A DNA stretch of 16,617 nt from Bacteroidetes bacterium UBA6661 (GCA_002455375.1 DKKR01000015.1:26304-42920); one strand, 5' to 3'; counted from the first letter of the stretch, positions 1-7,013 are shown. The notes: generated by a model from the letters alone, not told the origin. A program made the numbers and translations.

Positions 1-845
1 TCTATACAGACAAATCAGGGAAGTATCTAATTGTTGAGCCCTATGAACTAATTCCTGGCAACGACAACAAGTATGTACTTGCTAACTTTTGCCCTTCAAC
101 AATTACTGACTTTGGCAGTATTAAGCAACAGCGTTATGTTGACGGAGTTGCATTTTTGAAAGACAAGATTGACACTTCACTTGCATTTTGCACTGCACTG
201 TCAGATACAATGCATGTGTGCAGAAAAAAAATTGGTGACGGTACTTTGCTAACCTCAATTTTGGACTTGAACAATGGAATAGTTCATTTATACTTTTACC
301 ATGACTATAAAAACATGGTTCAATTCAACCTAAAAGAGGAGTTGTTAAAAGGAAATCACTCCTATGAAATAGCCTCATTATTTCCAGCGAACATTGAATA
401 TCAAAAACTTCTTGACTTTCAGACACCATTAAATAACAATACAATTGACTGGTTTCTTCGCCTCTGCCTGACACTTTTTGTATTTTCATTTTTCTACTTT
501 CTAATCAGTTATATTAAAAACAGAAAAACAGAGCTTGCAAACTATAAATTGCTGCTGGCGTCATTGAGTTTGTGCTTGGCCTATTACATGTTTGCTTTAG
601 CCACAGTAATGGCAATTTTCTATTTCCCTTCTCCATATAAAAGCTACAAATTCGGATTGATTGATATTGCTTCTTACCTACCGTACTTACTAATATTACT
701 TATAATTCCATTATTGATAATTAACCGAAAGGTTTTTAAGGTGAATACTTGGAAGACAACTTCAAAGTTTCTTTTTACTGCTAACAACATTGCATACTTA
801 ATTTTAATTTCGCTGTTTTGCTATTGGGGTTTCTACAATATTTAA
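1..845 (+). CDS. Partial gene: C-terminal part of a probable Ntn-hydrolase (linear amide C-N hydrolase type) fused to four membrane helices
   Basis: The reading frame (codons from base 3) is open from the left edge to TAA at 843-845, so the gene starts outside the window. A TTG at 156 could serve as a start, but the 51 open codons before it read as protein and continue the same domain, so I treat the gene as 5'-truncated by the window. The soluble part (to about base 435) resembles the end of choloylglycine-hydrolase / acyl-CoA:6-APA acyltransferase-like Ntn-hydrolases: SILDLNNGIVHLYFYHDY followed by FNLKEELLKGNHSY, as I recall it from that family. The catalytic N-terminal Cys would be upstream and cannot be checked. 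Four hydrophobic segments follow, at about 450-515, 549-626, 663-725 and 768-830, giving a membrane anchor. That this is a gene is near certain; the family call is from memory and moderate. Substrate unknown. Confidence 0.62.
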   Translation, partial: YTDKSGKYLIVEPYELIPGNDNKYVLANFCPSTITDFGSIKQQRYVDGVAFLKDKIDTSLAFCTALSDTMHVCRKKIGDGTLLTSILDLNNGIVHLYFYHDYKNMVQFNLKEELLKGNHSYEIASLFPANIEYQKLLDFQTPLNNNTIDWFLRLCLTLFVFSFFYFLISYIKNRKTELANYKLLLASLSLCLAYYMFALATVMAIFYFPSPYKSYKFGLIDIASYLPYLLILLIIPLLIINRKVFKVNTWKTTSKFLFTANNIAYLILISLFCYWGFYNI

Positions 846-1060
846 TGCAACTATGACAGGATTAAACAAGTGCAACAGAGAGGCAAATAAGCAAGCCCCC
901 TAATAAAATATTGTCAATTGTTGGGATGAAAACCTTGATTGAAATTTTGGGCTGCAATATTTTGTTAGAAAAAATTGAGATGTAATGCTATCGAAGGATT
1001 ACAATATACAAAACTGTGCGAATTAAGATTTGTTTTTTGAGAGACCTGAGTTTATTTAAT

Positions 1061-1091
1061 AAAAAAGCTGCCTTTAACGGGCAGCTTTTTG
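1061..1091. terminator. Bidirectional intrinsic terminator
   Basis: An 11-bp perfect stem (1062-1072 AAAAAGCTGCC with 1080-1090 GGCAGCTTTTT) encloses a 7-base loop. The A and T runs at both ends make it usable in either direction. It lies about 42 bases past the stop of the minus-strand lipoprotein gene, its likeliest client. The plus-strand membrane-protein gene ends over 200 bases to the left, so it would serve that transcript only as a late backstop. Confidence 0.8.
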
Positions 1092-1132
1092 GCAATTGTT
1101 TTATGCCTTTATTATTTAATCAACCATTAAAC

Positions 1133-2083
1133 TTAGTAGCTTCTGACTATCTGATGTGTCTGACCATTTGCACTTGTCCAGTTGAGTTTGTATCCGTAAG
1201 GGCAACCACTTGTTTGTGCATTTCCTTGTTGATCTACACCAAAAGTTACTGTCAACTCTCGTACCACACCATGATGCACTCTTACTCCACTCATAGGATT
1301 ATAATTACAATCTGAACTGAGAATAATAGGCGTATCAGTAGATACAAAGAAGGTGTTTCCTGCACGGTTTACACCCCAAACAGATACATTTGAATAGCCA
1401 CCTTGTGATGCATTACCTGTGATGGTTATTGTAGTAACATTATTTGTTCTTTCAACAAGTCTGTTACGATCAAAATTCCATGATCTTGTTGTGCCGTCAT
1501 CAAATGTTACCATGGTATTACCGGTTGCATGATGCAGAATCGGAGTGGTAAAGTTTGGTGAGTTGTCAATCAAACCGCCATTTACGTTTGTAATGGTTCG
1601 TGTTGAGTTTATGGTAATTGATTTGCCACTGCTCACATTGGTAATTTCAACATTGTTTAGTGTTAATGTCAACTGGCTACCAGCAGTACTCCATGGTGTA
1701 ACGGTGCTTGTATTTGCATCATAAGGAAGCTGGATAATCATTGTTCCTGTGCGGTTGCGTGTGCCATTGCAATTGAGTCCGTTAAAAGTAACTGTAACTT
1801 TTCCCTGACTGATTAAAGAAGTATCAATTGTAGTGTTACAAGGTACGACAAGGCCATTGTAAATTCCCATAAAATTAATGCCTCTTAGGCGTGGATGCAT
1901 AGCAATAATACGATTAGCATCATCAAGTTCTTCATTGTCTGATGCTGCAATTCTGGCATCATCATCTGCAGTTACTTGCTGTGTAGTTTGTTCGTCTAAT
2001 AAATCTTCTGATTTATCTTTTTTACATGCTGCCATTAAACTGATCCCGGCAGCTAAGCTTAACATTAAAATACCCTTTTTCAT
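1133..2083 (-). CDS. Probable surface-exposed lipoprotein of unknown function
   Basis: A 316-residue protein starting at ATG 2083. Residues 1-19 form a signal peptide ending in a lipobox, LMAAC, with Cys20 as the lipidated residue. Directly after it comes CKKDKSED, a charged stretch resembling the lipoprotein export signal of Bacteroidota, which suggests (inference) display on the outer face of the outer membrane. An acidic, flexible linker (about 24-60) leads to a Thr/Asn-rich, beta-strand-like body. There, VTVTFNGLNCNGTRNRTG and LTVTFGVDQQGNAQTSGC read like alternating strands. Cysteines at the end (DCNYNP, SGCPYGY) may pair. I do not recognise the family. It is the last of three minus-strand genes, 115 bases after the GNAT stop, and is followed by a good terminator. 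No Shine-Dalgarno or clear -7 box was seen upstream. Confidence 0.85.
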   Translation of the reverse strand: MKKGILMLSLAAGISLMAACKKDKSEDLLDEQTTQQVTADDDARIAASDNEELDDANRIIAMHPRLRGINFMGIYNGLVVPCNTTIDTSLISQGKVTVTFNGLNCNGTRNRTGTMIIQLPYDANTSTVTPWSTAGSQLTLTLNNVEITNVSSGKSITINSTRTITNVNGGLIDNSPNFTTPILHHATGNTMVTFDDGTTRSWNFDRNRLVERTNNVTTITITGNASQGGYSNVSVWGVNRAGNTFFVSTDTPIILSSDCNYNPMSGVRVHHGVVRELTVTFGVDQQGNAQTSGCPYGYKLNWTSANGQTHQIVRSY

Positions 2084-2198
2084 TTTTCTGAATTTTATTG
2101 ATTTGTACTTATGACTTCAGAAAATATTATTGGTTTAATCTGCCTGAAATATTTTTTTTAATTGATTGTGTTTCGTTATTTATTATTGGTTGACTTTT

Positions 2199-2699
2199 TC
2201 AATCAGGTATTTTTAATGAATATACCGAAAGTAATGTGTCATTTTCTAACTGGTCGTATTCATATTTTAGACCTAATTTAGTCAATAATTTTATTGATTT
2301 AAAATTGTCAGGCTTTGTAACGCCAATTATTTTAGAATAAGATTTGGCCTTAATGAGTAAGTTTAAATAAAAGCTACTTGCTTCAAAAGCATATCCATAA
2401 CCGGTATATTGAGGTAAAAAAGCAAAACCGATGTCAGGAAATTGCTGCTTGTCCCGATTCAATAAAGTTATAATGCCAACAGGCTTTTTGTCAGATTTTA
2501 GTTCTATTATATGATAGTAGTAAACTGAGTGTGCCAATATGTTTTCAATATATTTTAATGCAGCATCATGATTATGGATATTTCTTTCACCAATAAATTC
2601 TTTCCATTCGTCTGTGTTTAACAACTCCAGAATGAATAAAGTATCATTTGTATTTAATGGCCGTAAATGTAGTCGTTGTGTTTCTTTGTCTATAAACAT
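2199..2699 (-). CDS. GNAT-family N-acetyltransferase (RimJ/RimL type)
   Basis: With the start at ATG 2699 the product is 166 residues, opening MFIDKETQRLHLRPLN, the usual beginning of RimJ/RimL-like acetyltransferases. The frame stays open to an ATG at 2765, but those 22 extra residues look like translated non-coding DNA and span a candidate promoter and an inverted repeat, so I prefer 2699. Motif A is seen in DIGFAFLPQYTGYGYAFEA, where QYTGYGYA is the acetyl-CoA pyrophosphate loop. Motif B is NFKSIKLLTKLGLKYE, with the Asn typical of this group. Such enzymes transfer acetyl from acetyl-CoA to amino groups of proteins, peptides or small molecules; the acceptor cannot be read from the sequence. 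It sits between the DUF2249 gene and the lipoprotein gene on the same strand, but the 110-base leader suggests its own promoter. Confidence 0.88.
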   Translation of the reverse strand: MFIDKETQRLHLRPLNTNDTLFILELLNTDEWKEFIGERNIHNHDAALKYIENILAHSVYYYHIIELKSDKKPVGIITLLNRDKQQFPDIGFAFLPQYTGYGYAFEASSFYLNLLIKAKSYSKIIGVTKPDNFKSIKLLTKLGLKYEYDQLENDTLLSVYSLKIPD

Positions 2700-2709
2700 G
2701 AAAATATTA

Positions 2710-2775
2710 TTGCCTGAAATTGTTTTATGTAAAAATTGAACAGCAATTACAAAAATATAAAACAATTTCAGGCAA
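2710..2775. repeat. 19-bp perfect inverted repeat with 28-base spacer
   Basis: Left arm 2710-2728 (TTGCCTGAAATTGTTTTAT) is the exact reverse complement of right arm 2757-2775. The spacer 2729-2756 is AT-rich. In RNA it would form a long hairpin with a large loop in the stretch between the DUF2249 stop (2810) and the preferred GNAT start (2699). No T-run follows either arm, so it is not a standard terminator. It overlaps the candidate GNAT promoter, with the right arm over the -33 side and the left arm in the leader. It could be an operator, an mRNA structure, or a very small inserted element. Confidence 0.8.
2750..2757 (-). promoter_or_regulatory. Candidate -7 box for the GNAT gene
   Basis: On the minus strand this reads TATTTTTG, a match to TAnnTTTG. 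A start of transcription near 2743 would give a leader of about 45 bases before ATG 2699 and would exclude the upstream ATG at 2765. A TTG at 2775-2773 lies about 15 bases upstream, closer than usual, so the -33 side is weak. Confidence 0.3.
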
Positions 2776-2809
2776 CTTATTCCTGATGAATAACAAAAGA
2801 CTAAAAATA

Positions 2810-3562
2810 TTATTCTTTAACTTTTCTGACTCTTACCTTCCATTCTTCGGGGCCTTTTAAAACGTATTCCCATTTGAAGGGTACTTCGCTTTCTGCTTCC
2901 ATCTGATAGTAGAGTGGAAGAGGATCATGATCATTAATAAATTCAAATGCTTCACCGGGATTTATAGCAGCAAAGGCATCATAAAACATTTCATGTCTTG
3001 TTGCCGGAGGAAATGGTCTCAAGTCAAATTCTTCAACTACGGAAAATCCATCATCACCTAAGCCACTGCTTTCAGTTTTTGTGATATGCACCACCACTTC
3101 ACCATCTTCTTGCTTCTTATAAATCCAACGGTGCTTACCTTCAAACTTTTGAATAAAGATGCCATGTATTTCTGTTGGATCTTCGGCAGCAATAATCTCC
3201 ATAGTACTGCCTTGCTCCATCATGCCATAACGGTGAAACACGATTTGTTTCCGGTCAGCAACAGCAGCTTTTCTTAAATCCAATAATGTAGAGATGTCAG
3301 AAAATTCTCTGCCTTGCGAAGCTTCCGTACGTGTAACTTTCACTTTCCATTCTCTACCGCCTTTGTTTAAATAATCCCAACCTACTACATCGCCATAGAT
3401 TGAACGAAACTCATAATAAAGCGGTATGGGATCATGATCGTTAATAAAAATAAAACTTTCACCTACGGGAAGTTCTTTAAATAACTGAATCAGTTTTTTA
3501 TGCCTTTCAATCGGAACATACACGCGCATGTCCATTTCTTCTGTTGTTTTGTTGTTTATCAT
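2810..3562 (-). CDS. Protein with three tandem DUF2249-type repeats, the middle one degenerate
   Basis: A 250-residue soluble protein from ATG 3562. Two clear DUF2249 units are seen at residues about 11-78 and 179-248. Each opens with DMR or DLR-P and has an ERH or TRH turn, then FINDHDPIPLYY (39-50) or FINDHDPLPLYY (208-219), then W-x-Y and W-K-V-x-V. A third unit between them (about 95-163) keeps the frame, with LDLR, ADR, DP at 128-129, W146-x-Y148 and VHITK, but has AAEDP in place of NDHDP, so the conserved His is lost. DUF2249 proteins are small and uncharacterised; they often occur with hemerythrin-like domains or near nitrogen-oxide and redox genes (family knowledge), but no such partner is visible here. 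No signal peptide. It is transcribed divergently from the acyl-CoA synthetase gene. Confidence 0.85.
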   Translation of the reverse strand: MINNKTTEEMDMRVYVPIERHKKLIQLFKELPVGESFIFINDHDPIPLYYEFRSIYGDVVGWDYLNKGGREWKVKVTRTEASQGREFSDISTLLDLRKAAVADRKQIVFHRYGMMEQGSTMEIIAAEDPTEIHGIFIQKFEGKHRWIYKKQEDGEVVVHITKTESSGLGDDGFSVVEEFDLRPFPPATRHEMFYDAFAAINPGEAFEFINDHDPLPLYYQMEAESEVPFKWEYVLKGPEEWKVRVRKVKE

Positions 3563-3584
3563 AATAAAAGTATTTAAATACTTG

Positions 3585-3592
3585 CAAAAGTA
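3585..3592 (-). promoter_or_regulatory. Candidate -7 box for the DUF2249 gene
   Basis: The minus strand reads TACTTTTG, a perfect TAnnTTTG match 23 bases before the ATG. It would give a leader of about 15 bases. No convincing -33 TTG was found at the expected distance. Confidence 0.4.
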
Positions 3593-3690
3593 GAGTTTAA
3601 TTTCATTATTGAACGTAAAAGTCCTGTCACAATTCGATTTATTAGTTTTGATGAATCAATTTCACTGCACTTCAATCAGAAAAACTTTAA

Positions 3691-3710
3691 AATATGATTC
3701 GGGTCATATT
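3691..3710. promoter_or_regulatory. Operator-like dyad upstream of the acyl-CoA synthetase promoter
   Basis: AATATGA (3691-3697) and TCATATT (3704-3710) are perfect 7-bp inverted arms around a 6-base centre. The dyad ends 19 bases before the -7 box at 3730, so it covers the -33 region, where a bound regulator could block or recruit polymerase. No regulator gene is nearby, and short dyads of this kind also arise by chance. Confidence 0.35.
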
Positions 3711-3729
3711 ACAACAGGTTTAATGAATG

Positions 3730-3737
3730 TAGTTTTG
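3730..3737 (+). promoter_or_regulatory. Candidate -7 box for the acyl-CoA synthetase gene
   Basis: TAGTTTTG is a perfect TAnnTTTG match 25 bases before ATG 3763. Transcription would start near 3744. A purine-rich stretch (GAAAGAGAAA) just before the start codon may aid ribosome binding. The -33 position lacks a TTTG and is instead covered by the dyad at 3691-3710. Confidence 0.45.
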
Positions 3738-3762
3738 CAACTTTTGAAAGAGAAATTAGATA

Positions 3763-5823
3763 ATGGTTATTTCGCAGCTTATTCAGCCCAAAAGCATTGC
3801 TGTAATTGGTGCTTCTGACAATATTACCAAACCCGGTGGTATGGTATTGCAGAATCTTATTCATGGAAAATTTGAAGGAAAATTATTTGCAGTAAATCCC
3901 AAGCCGGTAAGTTTTAAAGAAGTTACTTATGTTTCCAATCTAAATAATTTGGAAGCTGTTGATTTGGCAATTATTGCTATTCCTGCAAGTCAGTGTTTGG
4001 AAACTGTCAGGGCATTGCTAAAGAAAGGTACTAAAGCGTTTATTGTTTTTTCAGCAGGTTTTTCAGAGGCAGGCGATAGCGGAATAAAACTCGAAAAAGA
4101 GCTTACTGATATAGTGAATAAAGCAGGAGGCACTTTAATTGGTCCCAATTGTGTTGGCATCATTTGCGAAACTTACAAAGGTGTTTTTACTACTCCTGTC
4201 CCTCAGTATGATCCTCAGGGATGCGAATTAATTTCAAGCTCAGGTGCAACAGCCGTTTTTATTATGGAGTCTGCTTTACTAACTGGATTAAGGTTTTCTA
4301 ATGTTTATTCAATAGGGAATGCAGCGCAGACAGGTGTTGAAGAAATTCTTGAATATCTTGATGTAAATTTTGATGAACATAAGAGTCCAAAGGTTCAGTT
4401 GCTTTATCTTGAGCAGGTAAAAAAGCCTTTCAAGTTTCTGAAACATGCAACATCACTTATTCACAAAGGCTGTCGTATTGCTGCCATCAAATCAGGTTAT
4501 TCAGAAGCAGGGGGTAGAGCTGCATCATCTCATACCGGTGCATTAGCCACAGCAGATAATGTAATCCGTGCCTTGTTTCGCAAGGCAGGTATTGTATATT
4601 GCAGTAGTAGAGAAGAGTTAATCGCAGTAGGAAGTGTTTTGCAGTCAAAAGAATTGAAAGGAGAAAATATTGCAATAATCACTCATGCAGGAGGTTCTGC
4701 AGTCATGCTTACTGATGCACTAACTTCAAACGGATTGAGTGTGCCTCAATTTGATGCCGAAAAGACAGCAGTATTGCTGTCAAAACTTAACCCGGGATCG
4801 TCTGTGAATAATCCAATTGATTTTTTAGCAACCGGAACAGCAAAACATCTTGGTGAGATTATTGATTTTTGTGAAGGCTATGATGTTGTTGATGCAATGG
4901 TCGTGGTTTTCGGAAGCCCGGGATTGTTTAATGTAAAAGATGTGTATGAGTTGCTTGATAAAAAAATGAGTACGTGTTCAAAACCAATTTATCCGGTACT
5001 ACCCTCGTTGATTAATGCGGAGAAGGAGATTAAACAATTTTTGTCAAAGCGAAGAGTTAATTTTCCTGATGAGGTAAATCTTGGAAAAGCATTGGCTCAT
5101 GTATATACATCAACAAAGTATCGTTTTGAGAAAACCACCTTACCTGAGATGGATATTTTGTCCATACGCTCAATCATTAATACCGCTCAAAATGGTTATC
5201 TTGATGCACAAGCAAATCAGGAGTTACTTGCGGCAGCCGGTATAGAACTGGCTGAGCAGTTTATTGTTTCAGACAAGTATCAGTTTGATAAAGTCAATAG
5301 CAAGATAAAATTTCCTGTTGCCATGAAAGTGATAGGGCCTTTGCATAAAACAGAAGTCAATGGCGTGATGTTAAATATTAATAACATAGATCAGGCAGTA
5401 AATGCATTCGAAAGACTCATGACAATTCCTGATGCATCTGCAGTTTTACTTCAGGAAATGGTTAAAGGTGAGGAGTTATACTGTGGTGCTGTAAGACAAG
5501 GAGATTTCGGTCATGTAGTATTATGTGGCCTTGGTGGTGTGTTTCTTGAATTGATACAGGATACGGCTTCTGCACTGGCACCAATGTCTTATGGCGAAGT
5601 AAAATCAATGATTGAATCGCTAAAAGCCTATCCGCTTATCAAAGGATATAGAAATAAAAAAGGGTTGAATGAGGAAAAGTTTATTGAAGTTGTTATGCGC
5701 ATTGGTGCACTTGTGCATATTGCACCGGAAATCAGCGAACTGGATTTGAACCCGATTAAAGCTGATGAAAACAATATGATAGTTGTTGATTCAAGAATTT
5801 GTATTGACAAAAACGGCAAATAG
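3763..5823 (+). CDS. Single-chain NDP-forming acyl-CoA synthetase (acetate-CoA ligase, ADP-forming, type)
   Basis: 686 residues, close to the roughly 700 usual for the fused alpha-beta form. Domain order: CoA-binding Rossmann domain (about 5-135; SIAVIGASDN at 11-20 and LIGPNCVGI at 125-133); succinyl-CoA-ligase-like domain (about 150-290) with SSHTGALA, where His257 is the expected phospho-histidine; a third alpha-type domain (about 300-460); and a C-terminal ATP-grasp domain (about 475-686). The last has GPLHKTEVNGV, with His528 as the likely second phosphorylated His, plus LLQEMVKGEELY, GLGGVFLE and ELDLNPI. There is no C-terminal acetyltransferase domain of the Pat type. The family interconverts acyl-CoA + ADP + Pi with acid + CoA + ATP; which acid cannot be told from the sequence. 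It is cytosolic and apparently monocistronic, with a perfect -7 box upstream. Its stop faces the glycosylase gene one base away. Confidence 0.93.
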   Translation: MVISQLIQPKSIAVIGASDNITKPGGMVLQNLIHGKFEGKLFAVNPKPVSFKEVTYVSNLNNLEAVDLAIIAIPASQCLETVRALLKKGTKAFIVFSAGFSEAGDSGIKLEKELTDIVNKAGGTLIGPNCVGIICETYKGVFTTPVPQYDPQGCELISSSGATAVFIMESALLTGLRFSNVYSIGNAAQTGVEEILEYLDVNFDEHKSPKVQLLYLEQVKKPFKFLKHATSLIHKGCRIAAIKSGYSEAGGRAASSHTGALATADNVIRALFRKAGIVYCSSREELIAVGSVLQSKELKGENIAIITHAGGSAVMLTDALTSNGLSVPQFDAEKTAVLLSKLNPGSSVNNPIDFLATGTAKHLGEIIDFCEGYDVVDAMVVVFGSPGLFNVKDVYELLDKKMSTCSKPIYPVLPSLINAEKEIKQFLSKRRVNFPDEVNLGKALAHVYTSTKYRFEKTTLPEMDILSIRSIINTAQNGYLDAQANQELLAAAGIELAEQFIVSDKYQFDKVNSKIKFPVAMKVIGPLHKTEVNGVMLNINNIDQAVNAFERLMTIPDASAVLLQEMVKGEELYCGAVRQGDFGHVVLCGLGGVFLELIQDTASALAPMSYGEVKSMIESLKAYPLIKGYRNKKGLNEEKFIEVVMRIGALVHIAPEISELDLNPIKADENNMIVVDSRICIDKNGK

Positions 5824-5824
5824 T

Positions 5825-6574
5825 TTATTCAGCATTTCTGAATGCACTCAGGTATTTATTGATGTAAATTAATTTTTCTTTCGATCTGTATTGTTGTATA
5901 AATCTTGGATGGTCTAAGACTGTCATTTTTTTAAACAGTTTAGTTACCTTGTTTATCTCACTTATGAATAAAGCGTTTTTTTTACCTAAAATAAAAACCT
6001 CTGAAGTAATTAATCCCAGACTGATATGATTTTTTAATGTTTCAATCATATAATCTTTTAGTGTTAAAAACAATGTGGCATCATCATAGTAATTTGCGTT
6101 GAGCCATGTATTGTTTTTCCTGCGCACAATAGCTAAAGGAAAAGGAGAGTTAATGTAAAAATCACTATAGAACAATTTAACACCACCGTATGATTGAATC
6201 ATATCGTACATAAATACAGAAGAAACTTCATGAGTGTGCGCAGATTGCATTTTTATTTTGCAAACACTTTCTAAACGTTTGGTATCTGTGAAAGGTACTC
6301 CGGTAACACCTGCACCATGCCGGCTTGGATTTATGCCAATAATGAATTTCCTTTTTTTATTGTCGTTATAATACATTTTATAAAACTGTTGCATGACAAT
6401 AGCAGTTTCGGGATTGTCGCTAAAAGGATTAAGAATATCAAAACCTTCTGGTAATTTGCCGGAATAATTTAGATTTTTATTGAATGCTATTACCCTGTCT
6501 GCAAAGGTGGTTCTCACTAATTGTAATTTTTTTAAATTATCTTTGCTTAGAAGATTATAAAAGAAGATTATCAT
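5825..6574 (-). CDS. SMUG2-type uracil-DNA glycosylase family protein
   Basis: From ATG 6574 the product is 249 residues. The frame is open to 6655, but the added residues lie inside the VOC gene and look like its shadow; ATG 6580 or GTG 6517 are other possible starts. Motif 1 is GINPSRHGAGVTGVPF (residues 80-95), matching the SMUG G-x-N-P...TGVPF active-site loop. The C-terminal DHPRFIQQYRSK (221-232) corresponds to the HP-containing minor-groove insertion loop, in the form recalled from Bacteroidota SMUG2 proteins such as that of Pedobacter heparinus. SMUG enzymes remove uracil and related bases from DNA, starting base excision repair. The start overlaps the end of the VOC gene by 20 bases, suggesting coupled translation. 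The stop is one base from the convergent acyl-CoA synthetase stop. Confidence 0.85.
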   Translation of the reverse strand: MIIFFYNLLSKDNLKKLQLVRTTFADRVIAFNKNLNYSGKLPEGFDILNPFSDNPETAIVMQQFYKMYYNDNKKRKFIIGINPSRHGAGVTGVPFTDTKRLESVCKIKMQSAHTHEVSSVFMYDMIQSYGGVKLFYSDFYINSPFPLAIVRRKNNTWLNANYYDDATLFLTLKDYMIETLKNHISLGLITSEVFILGKKNALFISEINKVTKLFKKMTVLDHPRFIQQYRSKEKLIYINKYLSAFRNAE

Positions 6575-6977
6575 TGGCATCCATGTCCCAAAAAGGATTG
6601 TAGGCAACTTCAAAAAGATAACCATCCAAATCTTTAAAGTAACCACTATAGCCACCCCAATAAACTTTTTGTGCCGGTTTTACTATTGTCCCACCAGTTG
6701 AAGCAACCTGCTTCATTATTTCGTCAACTTCTTGTTCAGAATGTGTATTGTGTGATATTGTAAGGCCATAAAATTCTGATGCGTGATAATTAAGTGTTGC
6801 ATCAGCAGCAAGGTCTTTCAGAGGATGTAGTGCCAGAACAATGCCACCTAGTTGAAACAAGGCAAGATCGTCCATGCTTTTATCCGACTTTTTCCAGCCT
6901 AGACCTTTCTCGTAAAAGTCAAGAGATTTTTTAAAATTTTTAACTCCTAAAGTAATCAGATTTAATTTCTGTCGCAT
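6555..6977 (-). CDS. VOC-family (glyoxalase / bleomycin-resistance fold) protein
   Basis: 140 residues from ATG 6977, beginning MRQKLNLITLGVKNFKKSL, the standard first strand and helix of a VOC module. An ATG at 7016 extends the frame by 13 residues but falls on the -7 box, so 6977 is preferred. The second beta-alpha module ends YWGGYSGYFKDLDGYLFEVA (107-126), then YNPFW; Glu123 is the expected metal ligand. FYEKGLGWKK (21-30) and VLALHP (47-52) fit the first module. The first-strand position that is His or Gln in glyoxalase I is not clearly retained, so a glyoxalase I activity should not be assumed. Members isomerise, cleave or bind small molecules. It leads a two-gene unit with the SMUG2-like glycosylase; a link to DNA repair is only suggested by the overlap. 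Confidence 0.88.
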   Translation of the reverse strand: MRQKLNLITLGVKNFKKSLDFYEKGLGWKKSDKSMDDLALFQLGGIVLALHPLKDLAADATLNYHASEFYGLTISHNTHSEQEVDEIMKQVASTGGTIVKPAQKVYWGGYSGYFKDLDGYLFEVAYNPFWDMDANDNLLL

Positions 6978-7013
6978 CACATTAACTTTTAAACTTATTG
7001 TGCACTTATGGGT

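Noticed and set aside
156..158. TTG as the start codon of the first gene.
   Set aside because: The frame is open and protein-like back to the window edge, so the true start is upstream.
905..963. Inverted AAAATATTG / CAATATTTT arms in the gap after the first gene, as a terminator or element end.
   Set aside because: Only 9 AT-rich bases separated by 41; no T-run or duplicated target; likely chance. I see no other feature in the 846-1060 stretch.
1016..1315. A 99-codon plus-strand frame.
   Set aside because: It crosses the terminator hairpin and lies antisense to the lipoprotein gene; composition is not protein-like.
2757..2775. The 19-bp inverted repeat as a proven transposable mini-element.
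   Set aside because: Only one copy is visible, no transposase is present, and the flanking TTAT match overlaps the arm; kept as a hypothesis only.
3648..3659. TTGAT...ATCAA as an FNR/CRP-type box, attractive because DUF2249 genes are often near redox genes.
   Set aside because: The half-sites are only 2 bases apart; the FNR/CRP type needs 4. It is kept only as a generic dyad.
3609..3818. A 69-codon plus-strand frame in the divergent promoter region.
   Set aside because: It overlaps both dyads, the -7 box and the start of the acyl-CoA synthetase in another frame, and resembles no protein.
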